Of a DNA stretch of 64,000 nucleotides, positions 34,506-43,646 are shown piece by piece. Positions within the stretch are counted from its first letter, which is position 1; each line of letters opens with the position of its first letter. The position numbers and the translations under genes were made by a program. The DNA is from Rhodospirillaceae bacterium (GTDB taxonomy: Bacteria > Pseudomonadota > Alphaproteobacteria > Rhodospirillales > UBA2165), in NCBI GenBank assembly GCA_018674495.1, contig JABHAA010000063.1, positions 1-64,000 on the forward strand. Reading direction: 5' to 3'. The notes under the pieces were generated by a model. That model saw only the letters and a list, made by a program, of their open reading frames with translations, was not told the DNA's origin and searched no databases.

Positions 34506-35366
34506 ATGGCACTGCAATATCCGCTTGTCCATGTGGATGACATCAAGCCCCGGGCGCAATCATTGGAGGATGGCTGGGCGATTTCCGAATTTCGCATCCC
34601 GATAAGCGGCGCCGAAGACTCGGCAACGGCGGCCTTCCATTCCATATTCCGGCCCGGATCGAAGCACGCCAAACATATCCATCGGAATTGCGACGAGGTG
34701 ACGATTTATCTAAGCGGCGCGGGCGTTACCGGCATCGAGGAAGACACCGCCGATGTCAGACCGGGCCATTGCCGGGTGGCGCCAAAGGGGCGTGAACATT
34801 TCTTCTACAACAATTCCGGCGACGAGGAATGTCTGGTGGTCGGGTTTTATATGGGCGCAGCCGATGTGGACGCCACCGGCTACGAATTTAGGGGCGACGT
34901 GACCGAGGCGGATCTGGACGCGGCGCGCAGGCCCTTGAGCCAGGGCATCATGGTGCATCTGGACGATGTGGAACCGGCCCATATGGCGGCCGGCGACGGC
35001 TGGCTGATTAGCGATTTCCGCATGCCTATCGGCAGCCATAACGGCTATTCATCGACCTTGTTTCGGGCGCGCTTTCTGCCGGGCGCGGTGCACAAAAAAC
35101 ACCGGCACGATCATTGCGATGAAATCTATTACGTCATTTCAGGGCACGGTCTGGCCGGCGCCGGTGATGACCGCGCCGAAGTGCGCGGCGGCCACTTCCA
35201 TTTCATTCCGAAAGGCGTAGAGCACTGGCTCTATAATTTGAGCGACGCTGAGGCGCTGGAAGTGGTCGGCGTCTATATCGATGCCGGCAACGTGGCGGCC
35301 ACCGGATATGTCTATATGGGTGACGTCGGCGAGGCCGACATCCATGCACCCAGAACAGACCGATAG
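34506..35366 (+). CDS. Bicupin (two cupin domains)
   Basis: The 286-residue protein is a tandem duplication of a cupin (beta-barrel metal-binding) domain: copy 1 about residues 15-130 and copy 2 about 150-275. Both carry a cupin His-rich motif, HAKHIHRNCDE in copy 1 and HKKHRHDHCDEIYYV in copy 2, then PxGxxH-type motifs (PKGREHFFY, PKGVEHWLY). Metal is probably bound in each barrel. The copies are about a third identical by eye. Bicupins include oxalate decarboxylases, gentisate-type dioxygenases and sensor proteins; this one fits none clearly. It follows the TPR gene in one likely operon and is convergent with ompW. Confidence 0.75.
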   Translation: MALQYPLVHVDDIKPRAQSLEDGWAISEFRIPISGAEDSATAAFHSIFRPGSKHAKHIHRNCDEVTIYLSGAGVTGIEEDTADVRPGHCRVAPKGREHFFYNNSGDEECLVVGFYMGAADVDATGYEFRGDVTEADLDAARRPLSQGIMVHLDDVEPAHMAAGDGWLISDFRMPIGSHNGYSSTLFRARFLPGAVHKKHRHDHCDEIYYVISGHGLAGAGDDRAEVRGGHFHFIPKGVEHWLYNLSDAEALEVVGVYIDAGNVAATGYVYMGDVGEADIHAPRTDR

Positions 35367-35378
35367 CGGAAATAGTTC

Positions 35379-36020
35379 CTAAAACGTGAAGCCGACGCCA
35401 AGACCAACGATCAGCGGGTTCAAATCGGTGCCCTTGGCATTGATGGCGCCGCCATTGACGATGATATCGGTATCTACGAAGACCTTCTTGACGTCGAGAT
35501 TAAGCGAGAATCTATCGTTGATTTTAAAGTCGATCCCGGCCTGAAAAGCGTATCCGAATTCGTTGGAATATTTGACCGAGTTCACGCTGCGCCCCTTTTA
35601 TTCGTCAAAAGTAATCGTGTAGTTGACGCCGGCGCCCACATAAGGGCTGAACATTTTTTCCGGGAAGAAATGATATTGCACCGTCAACACCGGCGGCAAG
35701 GTACGCACCGTCCCCAAATCCAAATCACCCGAGGTGGATTCTTTCACCTCAACGGTATGTTTGGTGCTGCCCAATATCAACTCGGCGGCAATGTTTTTGG
35801 TAAAGAAATACGAGAAATCCAGTTCCGGCACATAGGCGTCGCTGGTGCGAGCGCTGCCGCCCAACGTATCGGTGGTGCCGTCGGTATCGGTCATGAAGGC
35901 AATAGCGCGCAAGCGGACCAGTAGATCACCTTTTTCTTTCGCAATCGCGGCCGGCGGCAGGAACAGCTCCGAGACCAAGGCACCAAGCGCGGCGAGGGTG
36001 GTAATTTTTAGCGTCTTCAT
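35379..36020 (-). pseudogene. ompW: ompW family porin gene interrupted by one in-frame stop
   Basis: Reading the minus strand, the first 140 residues (signal peptide, VSELFLPPAAIA, then barrel strands ending SPYVGAGVNYTITFDE) and the last 68 residues (YSNEFGYAFQAGIDF, SLNLDVKKVFVDTD, final VGLGVGFTF) are both clear OmpW segments. They lie in the same frame, separated by TAA at 35598-35600 and the codons for KGRS. The total, about 213 codons, equals a normal OmpW, an eight-stranded outer-membrane channel. One base change created the stop, so the gene is a young pseudogene or a sequencing error; suppression is less likely. Downstream GTG 35585 could restart translation but would lack the signal peptide. 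Confidence 0.85.
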
Positions 36021-36242
36021 TTTCGCTCTCCAGGATCATTGATTGGTTTCCTCCTGGCGGACAGAGCGCTTATTATTTCAACATATAGAATATACAATCC
36101 TTAATGTCACCATATTTGGTTAACAATTCCTGGATGGATTTTGCGGCGGTTCTGTCACTCCGCTATCATGGTGCTCATGGCCGGGCAGTTAACCGGTTCT
36201 TAAACCTGTTCACGCACACTCCCGGATAACAATAAAACTTAT

Positions 36243-36692
36243 GTGGTGAGTGTGGTGGCGGACCCCGATCAAGAGGTTCGAGACAATGGCAGCGGCATCG
36301 ATCTGATTGCCGGCGGCACGGTTTCGGACACCCCCTTCGGCGATAATATCCAAGCCATGGATAGAAGCGCTGCCAAGGCTGTGGCCATTAAGGACGCGTC
36401 CCTTGCCGGCAATCTGCCGCGCGTTGTCGCCAGCGGCAAGGGCAGCGTTGCCGAGCAAATTCTGCAAATCGCCTGGGCCAACGATATCAAAGTGCGCGAA
36501 GACGCCGATCTGGTCGAAGTTTTGTCGGCGATCGATGTGGAAAGCGAAATTCCCATTGAAGCCTTCGCCACCGTCGCCGAAATCCTGAGCTATGTCTACA
36601 AGGCCAACGCCGGTGAAATTCCCGTGCCCGATGGGGCACCAGAGACCGGCCACCACGCCTTTGAAGACGACGAGGAGAGAGCCAATGAATGA
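36243..36692 (+). CDS. flhX: FlhB C-domain-like protein FlhX (type III export switch family)
   Basis: The 149-residue protein matches only the cytoplasmic C-terminal part of FlhB (about residues 40-125): AAKAVAIKDASLAGNLPRVV aligns with the region just after the FlhB autocleavage site, and IPIEAFATVAEILSYVYK with its end. The NPTH motif itself is absent, so no autocleavage is expected. It has no membrane segment. In other proteobacteria FlhX-type proteins can partly replace the FlhB C-domain in export control. It overlaps the next gene (ATG 36685) by eight bases and leads an operon with fliO and fliP. GTG 36243 is the start used; there is no strong ribosome site. Confidence 0.75.
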   Translation: MVSVVADPDQEVRDNGSGIDLIAGGTVSDTPFGDNIQAMDRSAAKAVAIKDASLAGNLPRVVASGKGSVAEQILQIAWANDIKVREDADLVEVLSAIDVESEIPIEAFATVAEILSYVYKANAGEIPVPDGAPETGHHAFEDDEERANE

Positions 36693-36990
36693 TGCCGAGC
36701 TTACCCAGCGGACCGAGGTCATCCAGTCGTTGATCGACGTTTCCAGGGCGCGCATCAAAAACCGCGAACAGGTGGATATGGGCCTGATCGAAGCCAAGGT
36801 GGCGGCGCTCTACAAGAGCGTTTCAGACGATGCCGAAACCGGTACGCCCGGCGCCGCCAAGCCGTCAACCATCGCGGTTATGGAAAACATCATCACCGAT
36901 CTGGACAGTTTGGCCCTGGAAATTCAGGCCAATTACGAGGCGGTCTCCGACGCCCTACCACTGGCCGCCAACCCCTATTCCAAAGGATAG
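36685..36990 (+). CDS. Small protein in flhX-fliO operon (function unknown)
   Basis: The 101-residue protein is acidic and mainly helical (LTQRTEVIQSLIDVSRARI, VMENIITDLDSLALEIQANY), with no signal or membrane segment. It is placed between flhX and fliO and overlaps flhX by eight bases, so it is coexpressed with export genes. It could be an export chaperone or a regulatory subunit; neither can be shown. ATG 36685 follows GGAGAG. A longer open frame from 36592 overlaps flhX too far to be credible. Confidence 0.6.
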   Translation: MNDAELTQRTEVIQSLIDVSRARIKNREQVDMGLIEAKVAALYKSVSDDAETGTPGAAKPSTIAVMENIITDLDSLALEIQANYEAVSDALPLAANPYSKG

Positions 36991-36996
36991 AAGATC

Positions 36997-37341
36997 ATGG
37001 ATTTCGCGGGCGTCGATTATATGAAATTCCTCATGGCTCTGGTATTTGTGCTGGGCCTGATCTGGGGTCTGACTCTGGCTGCCAAGCACTTCGGCCTCGG
37101 CAACCGGGGCCCGGTAAAACGGGGCACCCAGAAGCGCCTTTCGATCGTCGAAACCATGGCTTTGGACGCCAAGCGGCGGATGGTGATCGTCCGCATGGAT
37201 GATACGGAACATCTTTTGCTACTTGGCCAGACGAGCGAGCAGATTGTCAGCGCCGGTGAAACCGCTGGCCAAGCGCCGGCGCAGCCGCAGCCGCAGCCCA
37301 TACTGCATGCCATTGACACGCGCCGGGAGGCGGCCGGTTGA
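36997..37341 (+). CDS. fliO: Flagellar biosynthetic protein FliO
   Basis: The 114-residue protein has one membrane segment (FLMALVFVLGLIWGLTLA, residues 11-28) and a cytoplasmic domain with the FliO pattern KRLSIVETMALDAKRRMVIVR and HLLLLG. FliO helps assemble the FliP ring of the export gate. It lies 6 bases after the preceding gene and overlaps fliP by four bases (ATG/TGA region). The proline/glutamine run PAQPQPQP in the tail is low complexity. Confidence 0.9.
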   Translation: MDFAGVDYMKFLMALVFVLGLIWGLTLAAKHFGLGNRGPVKRGTQKRLSIVETMALDAKRRMVIVRMDDTEHLLLLGQTSEQIVSAGETAGQAPAQPQPQPILHAIDTRREAAG

Positions 37342-38111
37342 CGTATCTGAGACGCTATCCCGCCCGCCTTACCTTCGGCCTCATTTCGCTCGGTCTGGCG
37401 CTTGGCATTGCCGGTCCGGCGGCGGCGCAATCCTTTTCCTTCGATCTTGGCGACGGGCCGACGGCGACCGGCCGCATGGTCCAGTTTTTCCTGCTATTCA
37501 CCGTGCTCTCGATCGCTCCTTCGATATTGGTCATGGTGACCAGTTTTACCCGCATTGTCATTGTGCTGGGTTTTCTCAGAACCGCCATGGGTACCCAGCA
37601 AACGCCGCCCAACCAGGTGTTGGTCAGCCTGGCGCTGTTTATGACTATTTTCGTTATGGCGCCGACCATGGAGAAATCTTGGGACGAGGGCGTGCAGCCG
37701 TTCATCGAAGGCCGCATCGACGAAAAAGAGGCGTTCGCTAAAAGCACGAAGCCGATCCAGGATTTCATGCTAAAGCAGGTGCGCGAATCGGACCTCAAAC
37801 TATTCATGGAAGTGGCCAAGCTGCCGCCGGTGGCAACGCCCCAGGACGTGCCCTTGCGCGCCTTGATCCCTGCCTTCATGGTCTCCGAGCTGCGCCGCGC
37901 GTTCGAGATCGGCTTCCTGGTATTCATTCCGTTTTTGGTAATCGACATGGTGGTGGCATCGGTGCTGATGTCGATGGGCATGATGATGCTGCCGCCGATC
38001 ATCATCGCGCTGCCGTTCAAAGTGATTTTCTTTGTGCTGGTCGATGGCTGGTTCCTGATCGTCGGCTCCCTGGTGCAAAGCTTCGATGGCGGTATTCCAC
38101 CTAGTCCATGA
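37338..38111 (+). CDS. fliP: Flagellar export protein FliP
   Basis: The 257-residue core protein of the export gate has a cleaved signal peptide (LTFGLISLGLALGIAGPAAA) and four membrane segments, with SFTRIVIVLGFLRTAMGTQQTPPNQVL as its signature, then FEIGFLVFIPFLVIDMVVAS and LPFKVIFFVLVDGWFLI at the C-terminus. The length is normal. It ends the flhX-orf-fliO-fliP operon and is convergent with speE at 38127. Translation starts at TTG 37338. Confidence 0.95.
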   Translation: MTYLRRYPARLTFGLISLGLALGIAGPAAAQSFSFDLGDGPTATGRMVQFFLLFTVLSIAPSILVMVTSFTRIVIVLGFLRTAMGTQQTPPNQVLVSLALFMTIFVMAPTMEKSWDEGVQPFIEGRIDEKEAFAKSTKPIQDFMLKQVRESDLKLFMEVAKLPPVATPQDVPLRALIPAFMVSELRRAFEIGFLVFIPFLVIDMVVASVLMSMGMMMLPPIIIALPFKVIFFVLVDGWFLIVGSLVQSFDGGIPPSP

Positions 38112-38126
38112 CCCGGCTCTAATCAC

Positions 38127-38987
38127 TCAACCCAACAGGGCTTGAATATAGGGCGGTAGGGCGAAGGCCGCCCGGTGTATGGCCGGCGAATAATAGCGGG
38201 TCTCGAAGCCCGCATCTTTGAGACGGCGGGCAAGCGTATCCGCATCCACCGATTTTGGCGCCGGGCCTCCGGACGCCAAGCCAAAGGCCATGGCGCCGCC
38301 CACATAGGTGGGAATGGCGACCAGATAAACTGCCGCATCCTTAAAGACGCTGGCGAGCCGCTGATGGCTGGTGGTTAGCTCGCCGGCTTGGAAAAACGGG
38401 ACACCGCATTGGGCTGAAAGGATACCGCCATCGGCCAGAATTCCCCGGCAATCTCGATAAAATTCTTCGCGGAACAAGACTTCGCCGGGGCCGACGGGAT
38501 CGGTGGAATCGATCAAAATGACGTCAAATTTCTCACCGCATGTTCTGACGTAGTCGCAGCCGTCGTTGATGACCAGATCGGCCCGCGCATCGTCGAACGC
38601 GCCCTGGTTGAGGCCGGGCAGAAATTGACGCGATATGTCAATGACGCCTGGATCGATCTCCACCATGCGTGCCAACTTGATGCCCGGATGGCGGAGAACT
38701 TCGCGCAAAGCGCCGCCGTCGCCGCCGCCAATGATCAAGACCCGGCGCACCTCCCCATGGGCAAACAGTGGAACATGGACCAGCATTTCATGGTAGATGA
38801 ATTCATCGCGCTCAGTGGTTTGAATGACGCCGTCGATGGCCAGCACGCGCCCGAACATGGGCGTCTCAAAGACGATCAGGTTTTGCTGGCTGGTCTTGGT
38901 TTGATGCAGAATGCGCGAAATTTCAAATCGCTGAATATAGCCCCGGTGGTTCCACTCGGAATAGAGCGTCTCGTCAAACCAGGTCAA
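38127..38987 (-). CDS. speE: Spermidine synthase
   Basis: The 286-residue aminopropyltransferase transfers the aminopropyl group of decarboxylated S-adenosylmethionine to putrescine. Motifs: LIIGGGDGGALREVLRH (cofactor binding, GGGDGG), VEIDPGVI, the catalytic Asp in LIDSTDPVGPGEVLF, and the YHEMLVHVPLF substrate loop. It starts at TTG 38987, overlapping the speD stop (TTGA), so the two are translationally coupled; a longer upstream frame overlaps speD and is not credible. It is convergent with fliP. Confidence 0.93.
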   Translation of the reverse strand: MTWFDETLYSEWNHRGYIQRFEISRILHQTKTSQQNLIVFETPMFGRVLAIDGVIQTTERDEFIYHEMLVHVPLFAHGEVRRVLIIGGGDGGALREVLRHPGIKLARMVEIDPGVIDISRQFLPGLNQGAFDDARADLVINDGCDYVRTCGEKFDVILIDSTDPVGPGEVLFREEFYRDCRGILADGGILSAQCGVPFFQAGELTTSHQRLASVFKDAAVYLVAIPTYVGGAMAFGLASGGPAPKSVDADTLARRLKDAGFETRYYSPAIHRAAFALPPYIQALLG

Positions 38988-39403
38988 GGAACGAGGCCCC
39001 TTCGCTGCTCGTTCACTGCGATGGTTTCGGGCTCGAAGGCGCGTTCCAGGGCCGGGACGGCCGCATAGGGATCGCAGCCGCCGCACATAAAGATATCGAT
39101 GGCAGCAAAACCCCGCTCCGGCCAGGTATGGATGCTCATATGGGATTCAGCCAGAACCAGCACTCCCGATATGCCGCCGTTTTCGGCAAACCGCTGCAAA
39201 TGCACGGCCAATATTGTCGCGCCGGCGGCGGCGGCCGCGGCCCTTAGCGCCGCTTCGATGCGGGTTTCGCTGGTCAGATTGGCAGCGCCCCACAAATCGA
39301 TCAGCAAATGGGTGCCGGCAAATTCGGCGCCGTCTCGGCGCTGGAAATAATCGTTGACCGGCGCCGGTTCCGGGCGCTGATATTTGCTGACATTAGATTT
39401 CAT
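38984..39403 (-). CDS. speD: S-adenosylmethionine decarboxylase proenzyme
   Basis: The 139-residue proenzyme of the short bacterial class supplies decarboxylated AdoMet to speE. It self-cleaves at the E86-S87 bond in AESHMSIHTWPE to create the pyruvoyl group; H92 and C107 (IFMCGGC) are the acid and proton donor. ATG 39403 is the likely start, preceded by CGGGG. It lies head-to-tail with speE, forming a polyamine operon inside the motility locus; the reason for that position is unclear. Confidence 0.93.
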   Translation of the reverse strand: MKSNVSKYQRPEPAPVNDYFQRRDGAEFAGTHLLIDLWGAANLTSETRIEAALRAAAAAAGATILAVHLQRFAENGGISGVLVLAESHMSIHTWPERGFAAIDIFMCGGCDPYAAVPALERAFEPETIAVNEQRRGLVP

Positions 39404-39518
39404 CGGCAACCCCGTTTTCCCAATTTCCGGCCATTTCCAGAAGGCGGCGTTGTAATAGGCTGGCTATTAAAAGCAAGCAGTTTCCGCAATCACGGAAACC
39501 CATGCCGGCCGATTGCGA

Positions 39519-42500
39519 TTAATTGAGCGAGGACAATTTTCCGGACTTCAAACGCTCCCGATAGGTGCTCATGAAGGATTTGAAATTGTTCACCGTGGCC
39601 ACCTTCGAGGCCACCGTCCGATAATCCAGCAATCCAACCGTATTGGGGCTGGCGATCAGCCGAAACGCGTCTTTAAACTCGGTCGCATCCATGGCCGCCG
39701 CGTGATCCTCGCGGAGCCGCCCGATACCCCGCTCATTACCGCTTAAAGCCAGGGCGACGGCAAGATTTAGCACTGTTTGCGCCTGGATCTCATCCAGCGG
39801 ATCGCCGGGCCCGACGCCCATCGAGCGCACCAGCCTGTGCAAAGGCTTGGTGGCGTTCGCCCAATCGGTATCCTTCCAGAAGATTTCCGAGCGCAGCAAA
39901 TCGGCTTCGCGGCTGTCGTCATCTTCCAGCAATGCAATGGCGCTGGGCGATTGGTTCATTTCCATCAGGGCGCGCGCCGAAAGCAGGCGACGCTGGGCAG
40001 CGATCTCCGGCGGCAGATCGGCAGACGCCGATTTCTGCAATCCTTCGCGCGCCAGTTTGGGCTGCTTGTTCAACAGATAGATCGCCGCAAGGCGGGCGCC
40101 GACCCGCGCCCTCTCAACACCCTTGAGCCTGGATTTGATCTGCTCTTCCAATAGTTTTGCCGCCGGTCCAAGCAAATCCACAGCGGCCAGTCGGTCGGCC
40201 AGCTTGCGGATCATCTCTTCGCCATCGGCGCCTGATGGAGTCAGTTCCTTGTATTCTTCGAACAAGGCGATGGCGCGCACAGGCTGCATGGAATCGGCTT
40301 TGTCATTCAAGTAAAGATCGGCAAACGCCTTGGCCATTTCCTTGGTGACGTTTCCGGTGGTGGGCTTGTCCTTGAAATAGGTGACAGCCTGGCGCAGCGT
40401 TCTTAGGCCGTTGCGGTAATCGCCGCTTTTGATGTGCAGGCTCCCAAGCTTGCGCAACAGATCATATTCAAAATCACCGCCGCGCCAGGAAAAGCGTAGC
40501 TTCTCCAATTCCTCGGCGGCTTCGTCGGCTTCGATTTTCTTGCGCCCGAGGAGCAGATCGGTGCGCAGCAAAATGGCGCGCGCAACGCTGGGACGATGGT
40601 CGCCGCTTTCAACCTCTTCCCAGGCGGAAACCGCCGCATCGAAATTACCGGAAATCTGATTGACCCGGCCCTCGATTAGGGCAAGTTGATCGATCTCAGT
40701 CCCGGTCGGTTTTTCCTCGGCCAGCACGCCAAGATATTCGGCCGCAAATTTGACATCACCGGCGCTGACGGCGGCGTTGGAGACCACCATCCCCACCCGC
40801 ATTTTGATGTGCCTGGGGTAAATTTTGAAGACTGAGCCGGTTTTTTTGAGCGTCCCGGCAGCCTCGATAGCTTTGTCTTTGGATGCCATCACCACGGCGC
40901 GCCAAAATTCGCCTTCGTCATTTCCGTCGAGGCTCGACTGGCTGAAATCCTTTTCGGCTTCGTCCAAGCGGTCGATCATGAAATTGGTAATGCCGCGCGT
41001 CAGGCGAAATTCCGCATTGCTTTCCAACGCCGGCTCATCGGCCACCATGGTGCTCAATATACCGATCGCCTCGTAGCCATATTTGTTTGCCGCCAGAAAT
41101 TGGGCCAGGGCTAGGCGCCGCTTTTGCCGGTCATTTCTTTTCGATGAGGTGACTTTTTCAAAAAGTGCGGCCCGCTTTTCGATGAAATCGCCGATGCCCT
41201 TGACCCGGCGCGCCACGCGCCACGCGTTGGCAGGCACCGCCCTTGACAATTTTTTGAAGCCGCCGCCAAGCTTGGCGTTCACCTCGGTCTTCGGCGACAG
41301 GGACGACAAAACGAGCCTGCCGGTGCTGGAAAGGGCAACTCCCTGAGGCATGGACTGGACCCTGAGATTATCGATATAGGGTTTGATGACCATGCCCTGG
41401 GCGCTCGGAAGGATACGAAATTGGGGCAAGGCGTGTTGGCGGTCGATGCCATGTGCCAGGGGAATAAACGGAACCACGACTAGATTGTCGCCGACCACCT
41501 GGTCCCGGATCGGCAGGGCTTCGCCGGCCTGGGCGACATTGATAAGCATGCGGGCGCCGCCCGGCGAGTTCGGCTGTGATTTCGGCTCTATCGGAGTTCC
41601 CGGGCTCAAGCCCTGCTTCTTGAAATCAAATATCCAGGCAAATCCGTCCCGGCGAATGCTCGGATTAAAGCCTTTTTCGGTTATCAGGCGCAAAAACGTG
41701 CCGCCCGGCGAAGGTATTTGGGTCACCGAGCGGGCGATGTTCTTCAAATCACTTCGCACTTTGGCCGCGTCAATTTTCTTGGACTTGTCGAACACGATCC
41801 AAAGGCTTCCGGCCCGACGGAAGACCGCCGATCCAACCGGTTCGCTCCAATCGAAGCGCAGGCTTGCCGAAGCGGCTGGCGGACCGGTCGGCGGGGCCGC
41901 AGCGGGCGCCGGAGCCGAGGCGGATTTCGCAGCCACCGATGGCACCGGTTTTGCGGTGGGTGGCGCAAGCGCTACCGGCAGCTTCCCCTTGGCGCCGAGT
42001 GCGGCCGGGGCCTTTACGAGTGCGGCCGGGGCCTTTAACGGTTCCGCCTTGACGGATTTGGTCGGTGATTTGGCGGCTGATTTTGCTTGAGCCGGAATTT
42101 TGGCCGCGGGCCGGGCCGATGCGGTAGAGGCGGCGGCTTTGGGCGCCGGCTGGCTGGCGGCAGCGCGGGCATCATTGGCGCCGGTGGGATTGTAGATATC
42201 GACCACCACCTTGGGGCCGCTCTTGAAATGCCGGATCTTGGACGAGCTTGGAACGCTAAGGGTGACGGTGGTTTCACTGGCACCGACGCGCGCTTCGGCG
42301 GCGGGGACATTTGCGAGACGCCCGCGCCTGACCCGGCCCAATTCAATTTGCGCCGGGCGCGCAAAGATAATATCGGCGCGATTACCGCGCCGCGCAATTT
42401 TGTAGCCGACCGATTTTTTCCAATCGAACACCAGGCGCTGATAATCGGCATGGGCGCCAGTGCGGACGCCAACCGCTTCTGCGCCCACCGGGCGCGCCGC

Positions 42501-42932
42501 CGCCGGTGCAGTGCGCACCGCTGCCGGAGCGGGCGCCGTGGCAGCCGCCGAAGTGCCTCGCGGCGGCGGTTCCAGATCGACCACATCGACGGTTACCGTG
42601 CGGCCACGCTGATTGTAATTGAGGTCATAATTGCCGCGCAGCGGAAACACCACGGTGCGCCCGCCGTTCTGCAGGCTGGGCCTGCCGACATATTGGGAGA
42701 TGGCGCCCGGAATTCCGTCGAAGTTGGATTGAACTGGCCGACCGAAGGCTACCACCAGCTGGCGGTTTGAAATGCTCGCCGTGAACGGCACCGGCGCCGG
42801 CCAACTGAAAGCGATGCGGCCATAGCCGTCGCCCTTGGATACGCGCACCGACACCGGATCGGCACTGGCGTGCACGGAGATCAGCATCGATACGGCTAAT
42901 ACAAATAATGTTGTGATGGCTTTCAAATTCAA
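39519..42932 (-). CDS. Large secreted TPR protein at the end of the motor operon
   Basis: The 1137-residue protein has a signal peptide (ITTLFVLAVSMLISVHASA), then two AMIN-like beta domains (about residues 27-120 and 155-250), an Ala/Pro/Lys-rich linker (about 255-345), a third beta domain (350-420), and a helical C-terminal half (about 560-1130) with tetratricopeptide-like repeats. It is periplasmic. It begins 9 bases downstream of the motB-like gene and is transcribed with cheY-cheZ-motB, so it may attach to the motor or peptidoglycan, as AMIN domains bind envelope components. No named family was recognised. Confidence 0.65.
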   Translation of the reverse strand: MNLKAITTLFVLAVSMLISVHASADPVSVRVSKGDGYGRIAFSWPAPVPFTASISNRQLVVAFGRPVQSNFDGIPGAISQYVGRPSLQNGGRTVVFPLRGNYDLNYNQRGRTVTVDVVDLEPPPRGTSAAATAPAPAAVRTAPAAARPVGAEAVGVRTGAHADYQRLVFDWKKSVGYKIARRGNRADIIFARPAQIELGRVRRGRLANVPAAEARVGASETTVTLSVPSSSKIRHFKSGPKVVVDIYNPTGANDARAAASQPAPKAAASTASARPAAKIPAQAKSAAKSPTKSVKAEPLKAPAALVKAPAALGAKGKLPVALAPPTAKPVPSVAAKSASAPAPAAAPPTGPPAASASLRFDWSEPVGSAVFRRAGSLWIVFDKSKKIDAAKVRSDLKNIARSVTQIPSPGGTFLRLITEKGFNPSIRRDGFAWIFDFKKQGLSPGTPIEPKSQPNSPGGARMLINVAQAGEALPIRDQVVGDNLVVVPFIPLAHGIDRQHALPQFRILPSAQGMVIKPYIDNLRVQSMPQGVALSSTGRLVLSSLSPKTEVNAKLGGGFKKLSRAVPANAWRVARRVKGIGDFIEKRAALFEKVTSSKRNDRQKRRLALAQFLAANKYGYEAIGILSTMVADEPALESNAEFRLTRGITNFMIDRLDEAEKDFSQSSLDGNDEGEFWRAVVMASKDKAIEAAGTLKKTGSVFKIYPRHIKMRVGMVVSNAAVSAGDVKFAAEYLGVLAEEKPTGTEIDQLALIEGRVNQISGNFDAAVSAWEEVESGDHRPSVARAILLRTDLLLGRKKIEADEAAEELEKLRFSWRGGDFEYDLLRKLGSLHIKSGDYRNGLRTLRQAVTYFKDKPTTGNVTKEMAKAFADLYLNDKADSMQPVRAIALFEEYKELTPSGADGEEMIRKLADRLAAVDLLGPAAKLLEEQIKSRLKGVERARVGARLAAIYLLNKQPKLAREGLQKSASADLPPEIAAQRRLLSARALMEMNQSPSAIALLEDDDSREADLLRSEIFWKDTDWANATKPLHRLVRSMGVGPGDPLDEIQAQTVLNLAVALALSGNERGIGRLREDHAAAMDATEFKDAFRLIASPNTVGLLDYRTVASKVATVNNFKSFMSTYRERLKSGKLSSLN

Positions 42933-42941
42933 AAAAACCCG

Positions 42942-43646
42942 TCAGTTTTCGCCGCCGACCGCCATTATCACGATATCGACGCGGCGAGACAACAATCGCC
43001 CTTGATCTTCGGCCAAACCGCGCAGCTTCGATGCGTGGGAATTTCCGAACCCAAAGGTGACAATTTGATCTCCGTAGCCGGCGCGCTTCAATTCATTGGC
43101 GACGGCAACGGCGCGCGCCAACGACAGCTCCCAGTCGGACTTATAGACCGATTCGCCGACATTGGCTTCCTCGGAATATCCGTTGATGCCGATTTGATTG
43201 TCGATGTGGCGAAGAACACCGCCAAGATCGAACAGCGCGGCACCGGCATCCTGGTTGATAGCAGCGCTTGTCGCCGCAAACAACTGGGCGCCCGGAAGCG
43301 AGATAATAAGTCGGTCTTCCAAGGGTACAATCAGACTGTTTTTCAATACCTCGGAGTGTTCGATCTTTTGTTTCAGAACGGCGGTCAGATAATCAAGATT
43401 AATCGCCCTTTTGCGAAACACCGAGGAGATATTGTATTGGGCGCTGGGCACTTTGGCGGGTTCCGCACGGGCCGGGTTCAGCGACTGCGACAAGGTGTCG
43501 ATCATCTCTTTCCAGCGGTCGATTTTGACGTTCGACATAGAAAACAGCATGACAAAGAAGGTCAACAGCAACGCCACCAAATCGGTGAACGTCAACAGCC
43601 AGATTGCGCTCGGCTGAGAGGAGGATACGCGGAGATCACTGGCCAT
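42942..43646 (-). CDS. motB: MotB-like stator protein (OmpA domain)
   Basis: The 234-residue protein has one membrane helix (about residues 14-36) with the proton-binding Asp D22 in LLTFTDLVALLLTFFVMLFS, a plug/linker segment (about 40-90), and a C-terminal OmpA-like peptidoglycan-binding domain (GYSEEANVG and LSLARAVAVANEL). MotB pairs with MotA to make the stator channel that turns ion flow into torque; no motA is in this window. It overlaps the upstream second MotB-like gene by 11 bases. ATG 43646 gives the usual short N-terminus. Confidence 0.85.
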   Translation of the reverse strand: MASDLRVSSSQPSAIWLLTFTDLVALLLTFFVMLFSMSNVKIDRWKEMIDTLSQSLNPARAEPAKVPSAQYNISSVFRKRAINLDYLTAVLKQKIEHSEVLKNSLIVPLEDRLIISLPGAQLFAATSAAINQDAGAALFDLGGVLRHIDNQIGINGYSEEANVGESVYKSDWELSLARAVAVANELKRAGYGDQIVTFGFGNSHASKLRGLAEDQGRLLSRRVDIVIMAVGGEN

